Source: Burkholderiales bacterium (GTDB taxonomy: Bacteria > Pseudomonadota > Gammaproteobacteria > Burkholderiales > Burkholderiaceae_C). From it: a stretch of DNA of 5,879 nucleotides. The stretch is taken from NCBI GenBank assembly GCA_028869035.1, contig JAGWTL010000198.1, forward strand, positions 1 through 5,879, in the 5' to 3' direction. Made by a program: the position numbers and the translations under genes. The notes under the pieces were generated by a model. That model was given only the letters and a program-made list of their open reading frames with translations, was not told the DNA's origin and did not search any database. Below, piece by piece: positions 4,309 through 5,879 of the stretch; position 1 is the stretch's first letter; every line of letters begins with the position of its first letter.

Positions 4309-5879
4309 CGACGCCTCGGCGAAACTGCCCTCCACCCCGATCCCTCCAGCCCGTCCGCCGCCTCGGTGCGCTCCGACTGGGGCACGCTGCAGCGTCTTTT
4401 TCCCTACCTCTGGCACTACAAGTGGCGGGTCATTGCCGCGCTGACCTTCATGGTGGGCGCCAAGGTGTCCAATGTGGGGGTGCCCCTGCTGCTCAAGGAG
4501 CTGGTGGACCGCATGGGCCTGCGCCTGAGCGACCCGGCCGCGCTGTGGCTGGTGCCGGCCGCGCTGCTGCTGGCCTACGGTGCCCTGCGTTTCATGAGCG
4601 CGCTGTTCACCGAGCTGCGCGAACTGGTCTTCGCCAAGGCCACCGAGGGCGCGGCGCGCACCATCTCGCTGCAGGTTTTCCGCCACCTGCACGCCCTGAG
4701 CCTGCGTTTCCACCTGGAGCGCCAGACCGGCGGCATGACACGCGACATCGAGCGCGGCACGCGCGCCGTGCACTCGCTGATCTCCTATTCGCTCTACAGC
4801 ATCATCCCCACGCTGATCGAGTTCACGCTGGTGCTCACGCTGCTGGCGGTCAAGTTCGACCTGATGTTCGTCTGGATCACGCTGGCCGCGCTGGTGAGTT
4901 ACATCGCCTTCACCGTCACCGTCACCGAATGGCGCACGCGTTTCCGCCGCCGCATGAACGAGCTGGACTCCACCGCGCACAGCCGCGCCGTCGATTCACT
5001 GTTGAACTACGAGACCGTCAAGTACTTCAACAACGAGGACTTCGAGGCCCGGCGCTACGACGAGAACCTGGAAAAGTACCGGCGTGCTGCCGTCAAGAGC
5101 CAGACCAGCCTGAGCCTGCTCAACACCGGGCAGCAGCTCATCATCGCCACCGGCCTGGTGGCCATGCTCTGGCGTGCCACCCAGGGCGTGATCGACGGCC
5201 GCATGACCCTGGGTGACCTGGTCATGATCAACGCGCTGATGATCCAGCTCTACATCCCGCTGGGTTTCCTGGGCGTGCTCTACCGCGAGATCAAGCAGAG
5301 CCTGACCGACATCGACAAGATGTTCACCCTGCTCGAGCGTGAGCGCGAGGTGGCCGACGCGCCGGGTGCGCCCGGTCTGCAATTGCCGCCCTCACCACAA
5401 CCCTCTCCCGAGGGGAGAGGGAGTGAGGTACCCCCCCTCCCGCTGCTTGCGGGAGAGGGCGGGGGTGAGGGCACTGCGGCCGCCGTGCGCTTCGAGCGCG
5501 TCAGCTTCTCGTATGAGCCGGCCCGCCCCATCCTGCATGAGGTGAGCTTCGAGATCCCGGCCGGCAAGACCGTGGCCGTGGTCGGCCCCTCGGGCGCAGG
5601 CAAGTCCACGCTGGCGCGCCTGCTCTACCGCTTCTACGACGTGACGGGTGGATGCATCGAGATCGCGGGCCAGGATATCCGTGGCGTGACACAGGATTCG
5701 CTGCGCCGCGCCATCGGCATCGTGCCGCAGGACACGGTCCTGTTCAACGACACGGTGGAATACAACATCGCCTACGGCCGCCCGGGTGCCAGCCGCGCGG
5801 AGGTGGAGCAGGCCGCGCGTGCCGCCCATATCCACAATTTCATCGCCTCCACCCCGCAGGGCTACGACACCATGGTGGG
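4306..5879 (+). CDS. Atm1/ABCB7-type ABC exporter, permease-ATPase fusion (3' end cut by window)
   Basis: A half-transporter with six membrane helices followed by an ATPase domain; 524 codons are visible and the frame is open to the window end. Approximate helices are 41-62, 78-100, 162-181, 186-206, 272-292 and 303-328. Atm1-family signatures include NYETVKYFNNEDFEARRYD (about 234-252), MTLGDLVMINALM (300-312) and FLGVLYREIKQSL. In the ATPase domain the A-loop Tyr is 403, Walker A is GPSGAGKST (427-435), and the Q-loop Gln475 is in VPQDTVLFNDTVEYNIAYG. The signature LSGGQ-like motif and Walker B lie beyond the window. Known relatives export glutathione-linked compounds or metals and, in mitochondria, support Fe-S protein assembly; the bacterial substrate here is inferred. 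Residues about 361-389, between the two domains, are encoded by an inserted palindromic repeat. The start at 4306 has no Shine-Dalgarno; an ATG at 4264 in the same frame is ruled out by a TGA at 4288. Confidence 0.93.
   Translation, partial: MRRLGETALHPDPSSPSAASVRSDWGTLQRLFPYLWHYKWRVIAALTFMVGAKVSNVGVPLLLKELVDRMGLRLSDPAALWLVPAALLLAYGALRFMSALFTELRELVFAKATEGAARTISLQVFRHLHALSLRFHLERQTGGMTRDIERGTRAVHSLISYSLYSIIPTLIEFTLVLTLLAVKFDLMFVWITLAALVSYIAFTVTVTEWRTRFRRRMNELDSTAHSRAVDSLLNYETVKYFNNEDFEARRYDENLEKYRRAAVKSQTSLSLLNTGQQLIIATGLVAMLWRATQGVIDGRMTLGDLVMINALMIQLYIPLGFLGVLYREIKQSLTDIDKMFTLLEREREVADAPGAPGLQLPPSPQPSPEGRGSEVPPLPLLAGEGGGEGTAAAVRFERVSFSYEPARPILHEVSFEIPAGKTVAVVGPSGAGKSTLARLLYRFYDVTGGCIEIAGQDIRGVTQDSLRRAIGIVPQDTVLFNDTVEYNIAYGRPGASRAEVEQAARAAHIHNFIASTPQGYDTMV
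5388..5472 (+). repeat. In-frame double palindromic (REP-like) repeat inside the ABC exporter gene
   Basis: The 85-bp element is bounded by GCCCTCACC (5388-5396) and its exact reverse complement (5464-5472). CCCTCTCCCG (5401-5410) pairs perfectly with CGGGAGAGGG (5450-5459), so the whole element can fold as one long imperfect hairpin. It also divides into two local hairpins: CCCTCTCCC-GAG-GGGAGAGGG (5401-5421), and CTCCCGC-TGCTT-GCGGGAG (5437-5455) whose outer stem lacks one T. This CCTCACC...CCCTCTCCC pattern is familiar as a common intergenic repeat of GC-rich proteobacteria. Translated in the ABC frame it gives PPSPQPSPEGRG and later LPLLAGEGGGEG, with no stop. Codons rare elsewhere in the gene cluster here (TCA, CCA, AGA, GTA, GGA), which supports insertion of non-coding-type DNA. 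Confidence 0.85.

Noticed and set aside
3697..4980. A 427-codon open frame on the - strand across the repeat cluster, yciA and the ABC start.
   Set aside because: Over yciA it reads a different frame from the true thioesterase protein, and elsewhere it is antisense to the exporter; its C-terminal part is translated hairpin repeat.
4422..5216. A 264-codon + strand open frame inside the exporter gene.
   Set aside because: It is an out-of-frame shadow of the ABC membrane domain, rich in Arg/His/Gly/Ala, with no membrane helices or motifs.
5388..5472. The inserted repeat as a frameshift or pseudogene-forming lesion of the exporter.
   Set aside because: Codon-by-codon reading from 4306 passes through without a stop and rejoins the ATPase domain (AVRFERVSFSYEP, Walker A) in the same frame.

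Overview
The window is GC-rich DNA, almost entirely coding, with codons dominated by G or C at the third position. Protein sequences and repeat types fit a betaproteobacterium of the Burkholderiales, most likely Comamonadaceae-like. That placement rests on style and familiarity, not on a marker gene.

Positions 1-3710 (+ strand) hold a tight four-gene cluster for acyl-CoA metabolism. It contains a thiolase (only its first few codons are cut off by the window edge), an alpha/beta hydrolase, a TesB-like double-hotdog acyl-CoA thioesterase, and a crotonase-family protein. Gaps are 3 bp, a 4-bp ATGA overlap, and 4 bp, so it reads as one transcription unit. The crotonase lacks both canonical hydratase glutamates and instead has a glutamate where ECI2-type enoyl-CoA isomerases have theirs. 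The cluster may therefore serve unsaturated or unusual acyl-CoAs, with two hydrolases to release CoA or clear dead-end esters.

Positions 3711-3848 lie between convergent genes and contain a cluster of REP-like palindromes: three hairpin units, two direct and one inverted, with compensated stem bases.

Positions 3849-4265 (- strand) encode a YciA-type single-hotdog acyl-CoA thioesterase. It is transcribed divergently from an Atm1-type ABC exporter (4306 to the window end, + strand, incomplete at the 3' side). Only 40 bp separate the two start codons, and a perfect 14-bp inverted repeat covers both of them.

The most unusual feature is inside the ABC exporter. A double palindromic repeat of about 85 bp, of the kind normally found between genes, sits in frame in the linker between the membrane domain and the ATPase domain. 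It adds about 29 Pro/Gly/Glu-rich residues without breaking the reading frame. I see no phage, CRISPR, RNA gene or defence system in the window.
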